Below are positions 6,469 to 8,035 of a stretch of DNA of 8,035 bases, piece after piece (position 1 is the stretch's first letter; each line of letters begins with the position of its first letter). Source of the DNA: Clostridia bacterium. GTDB lineage: Bacteria > Bacillota_A > Clostridia > Christensenellales > UBA1242. The translations under genes and the position numbers were made by a program. The stretch spans positions 1 through 8,035 of the forward strand of contig JAFTUZ010000070.1 of NCBI GenBank assembly GCA_017466005.1. The letters run 5' to 3'. The notes under the pieces are model-generated. The model saw nothing but the letters and a program-made list of their open reading frames with translations. It had not been told where the DNA came from and ran no database searches.

Positions 6469-8035
6469 TTATGCTGTAGGTTGTCCATTATTTGAAGTTG
6501 GTTGTTGACTACTTGGAACTAAACAGTTTTCATCAATCATTTCGCCCTCACCTGTACCAGAATCATTAATATCTAACAACTCTTTTAAAACAGCTTTTCT
6601 TTTCTTTAATATATGTTTTGAAGATTCGTAATTATAGTAAAATTTTTCTACTGCTGTACCATTTTCTTTTAATTTCCATGGTTTTATTACAGGTTTTAAT
6701 TTAATGTTTAAAGCATCTTGAACAAAAGGAATAAATCCACCTACTCTTATTTCATCAACAACTTTACCCTTTTTATCTTTAACATCTTTATAAATATCTA
6801 CATTTAAAACTTTGTTAAATCTTTGAATTGTAGAAATAAATTCATTTAAAGAACCTTCTTTTAACAACTCTCTAGCATATGCTTTTTCTTCTGGAGTTGC
6901 CAAATAAGCATTTTCAATTTTTGCTTCTTCAAATTTCTTATCAAAGAACAAACCTGTCATAGAAGTTAAATCTAAAATAGAACCACTAGTTTTATAAGTT
7001 TCCAAGAAATAGTTTACAAATTTAATTGCATACGCCCTATCATACAACATTCCACCAAACTCACCAAATGCTTGCACCATATCTACACGTTTTTTATTAT
7101 CGTATCCTAAATCCCAAGCATTTTTCATAGAAATTAATTTATTGTTTTGTTGTGGGTCACGATAATTCATTTTTTTCCTTTGGTCAATAAGGTCAACATA
7201 CCATTCCAAACGTTGGTGCGGTTTTGAGTTATCCATAACATTTAAATCACTTTTCAAAAATGCAGAAGGGTCGTGTTTTGCAATTAAGTTTAAAATTTGA
7301 ACTTCTTCATCAATAATTTGGTCCATTGTTTTAAAATCTGTATTTTCTGTATATTTTTGCAATTCGTTAATTAATGTTTTAATACTCTCTTCACTTGGCA
7401 AAAACATAAGTTTTTCTAACGAATATGCGTTACCAAAATTATATAAACGTTCGTAATCATAAAGCAAACTTTCTTTTGCAAATTTTGGGTTACCAATCAA
7501 GCAATAACTTCTAATATTATTTTTACCTATAAACGCTTGGTTGTTAAGTGTTAATTCTTCTAAAACACTACCATCTGCATTTAATAATTCCACAATATTA
7601 CAAGCATTTTTTATTTGGTCTAAATCCAATCTTATATCATTTAATGCTTTTTGTAAGTATTTACGGTAAGTTTCATTATTAATTTTGTTTGAAAGCCACA
7701 AATCACAAAAATCAGCAGATGCTATTAAATACAAATATTCTTTATCATCAACTCTTTTTCTTCTTAAACTTAAAGATTCGTGTGTTTTATTTCTTGCAAC
7801 AGTAAAACATTGTTTAAATGTTTCGTAATTAATATCGCCATCTTTCAATTCCACTTGTGCAATTGGTATTTCTGATAAAGATTTTAATTCACCATCAGGA
7901 TTAACAAACATAGTGTGTTTTGCATCTAACACACCTTTTTCTGATACTTTTTTAGATTTTTGTACGTTTTTTCTAAAACCACCAGTTGCAATACTATAAT
8001 CTAAAAATGAGTTATATGTGGCTAATTTTTTATAA
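6469..8035 (-). CDS. Protein of unknown function, 5' end beyond the window (521 residues visible)
   Basis: I do not recognise the family. The frame is open for 521 codons from the right edge to TAA at 6469-6471. No ATG occurs in the first 34 visible codons, so the true start is outside the window. A GTG at 7930-7932 has no properly spaced ribosome site and is preceded by a basic in-frame stretch (GGFRKNVQKSKKVSEKG). The visible protein looks soluble: no signal peptide can be judged, no membrane segment is seen, and it has many charged and aromatic residues (for example a segment around FGEFGGMLYDRAYAIKFV). It has a Lys/Arg-rich helix near KHILKKRKAVLKELLDI. The C-terminal 30 or so residues are low-complexity and rich in Gly, Ser, Gln, Pro, Thr and Asn, probably a disordered tail. 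Codon use and base composition match the neighbours. It faces pyruvate kinase tail to tail, so context gives no functional hint. Confidence 0.8.
   Translation of the reverse strand, partial: YKKLATYNSFLDYSIATGGFRKNVQKSKKVSEKGVLDAKHTMFVNPDGELKSLSEIPIAQVELKDGDINYETFKQCFTVARNKTHESLSLRRKRVDDKEYLYLIASADFCDLWLSNKINNETYRKYLQKALNDIRLDLDQIKNACNIVELLNADGSVLEELTLNNQAFIGKNNIRSYCLIGNPKFAKESLLYDYERLYNFGNAYSLEKLMFLPSEESIKTLINELQKYTENTDFKTMDQIIDEEVQILNLIAKHDPSAFLKSDLNVMDNSKPHQRLEWYVDLIDQRKKMNYRDPQQNNKLISMKNAWDLGYDNKKRVDMVQAFGEFGGMLYDRAYAIKFVNYFLETYKTSGSILDLTSMTGLFFDKKFEEAKIENAYLATPEEKAYARELLKEGSLNEFISTIQRFNKVLNVDIYKDVKDKKGKVVDEIRVGGFIPFVQDALNIKLKPVIKPWKLKENGTAVEKFYYNYESSKHILKKRKAVLKELLDINDSGTGEGEMIDENCLVPSSQQPTSNNGQPTA

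Noticed and set aside
4225..6488. Small open frames at 4225-4413 (plus), 5543-5731 (minus) and 6186-6488 (minus)
   Set aside because: They are shadows of the MetRS-like and pyruvate kinase genes. The last crosses the shared terminator and is His/Cys/Phe-rich nonsense.
7930..7932. GTG as the start of the unknown protein
   Set aside because: The frame is open for 34 more codons to the window edge, and a ribosome site with normal spacing is absent.

Overview
The window is about 8 kb of AT-rich bacterial chromosome. It carries ordinary housekeeping-type genes plus one surface lipoprotein. Shine-Dalgarno sites of the AAGG/GGAG type, good TTGACA-N17-TATAAT-like promoters, U-tract terminators, four stop codons that are all TAA, and a lipoprotein carrying Ig-like, InlB-like and GLUG-like modules all point to a low-GC Bacillota (Firmicutes), probably an uncultured gut Clostridia-type lineage. 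That placement is inferred from composition and gene style. No marker gene settles it. There is no rRNA, tRNA, CRISPR array, insertion sequence or phage signature.

Layout: (1) bases 1-326, minus strand, the 5' part of a cytidylate kinase gene (cmk) that runs off the left edge, with its promoter at 360-388. (2) 569-3049, minus strand, a monocistronic gene for an 826-residue lipoprotein, with its own promoter (3081-3109) and terminator (533-562). (3) 3186-5132, minus strand, a 648-residue methionyl-tRNA synthetase homologue with its own terminator (3161-3184) and a structured upstream leader. (4) 5412-6437, plus strand, a pyruvate kinase of only 341 residues that stops at the end of the catalytic A/B domains. 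(5) 6469-8035, minus strand, the 3' part of a gene of unknown function that is still open at the right edge. Genes 4 and 5 converge on one shared bidirectional terminator (6436-6465). Genes 3 and 4 diverge from a 279-base intergenic region.

The genes do not form one pathway. Every gene whose upstream region is visible has its own promoter, and terminators separate the units, so this is a row of single-gene transcription units. Two genes deserve attention. The MetRS homologue keeps the Rossmann-fold HIGH motif but has a KASSS sequence in place of KMSKS, a rebuilt methionine pocket, non-standard anticodon-recognition positions and an insert of roughly 65 residues. It resembles a group of 'class I tRNA ligase family' proteins that I recall from Clostridia and that I believe have no assigned substrate. 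The pyruvate kinase lacks the whole C-terminal regulatory domain and appears to be translated from a leaderless or near-leaderless mRNA.
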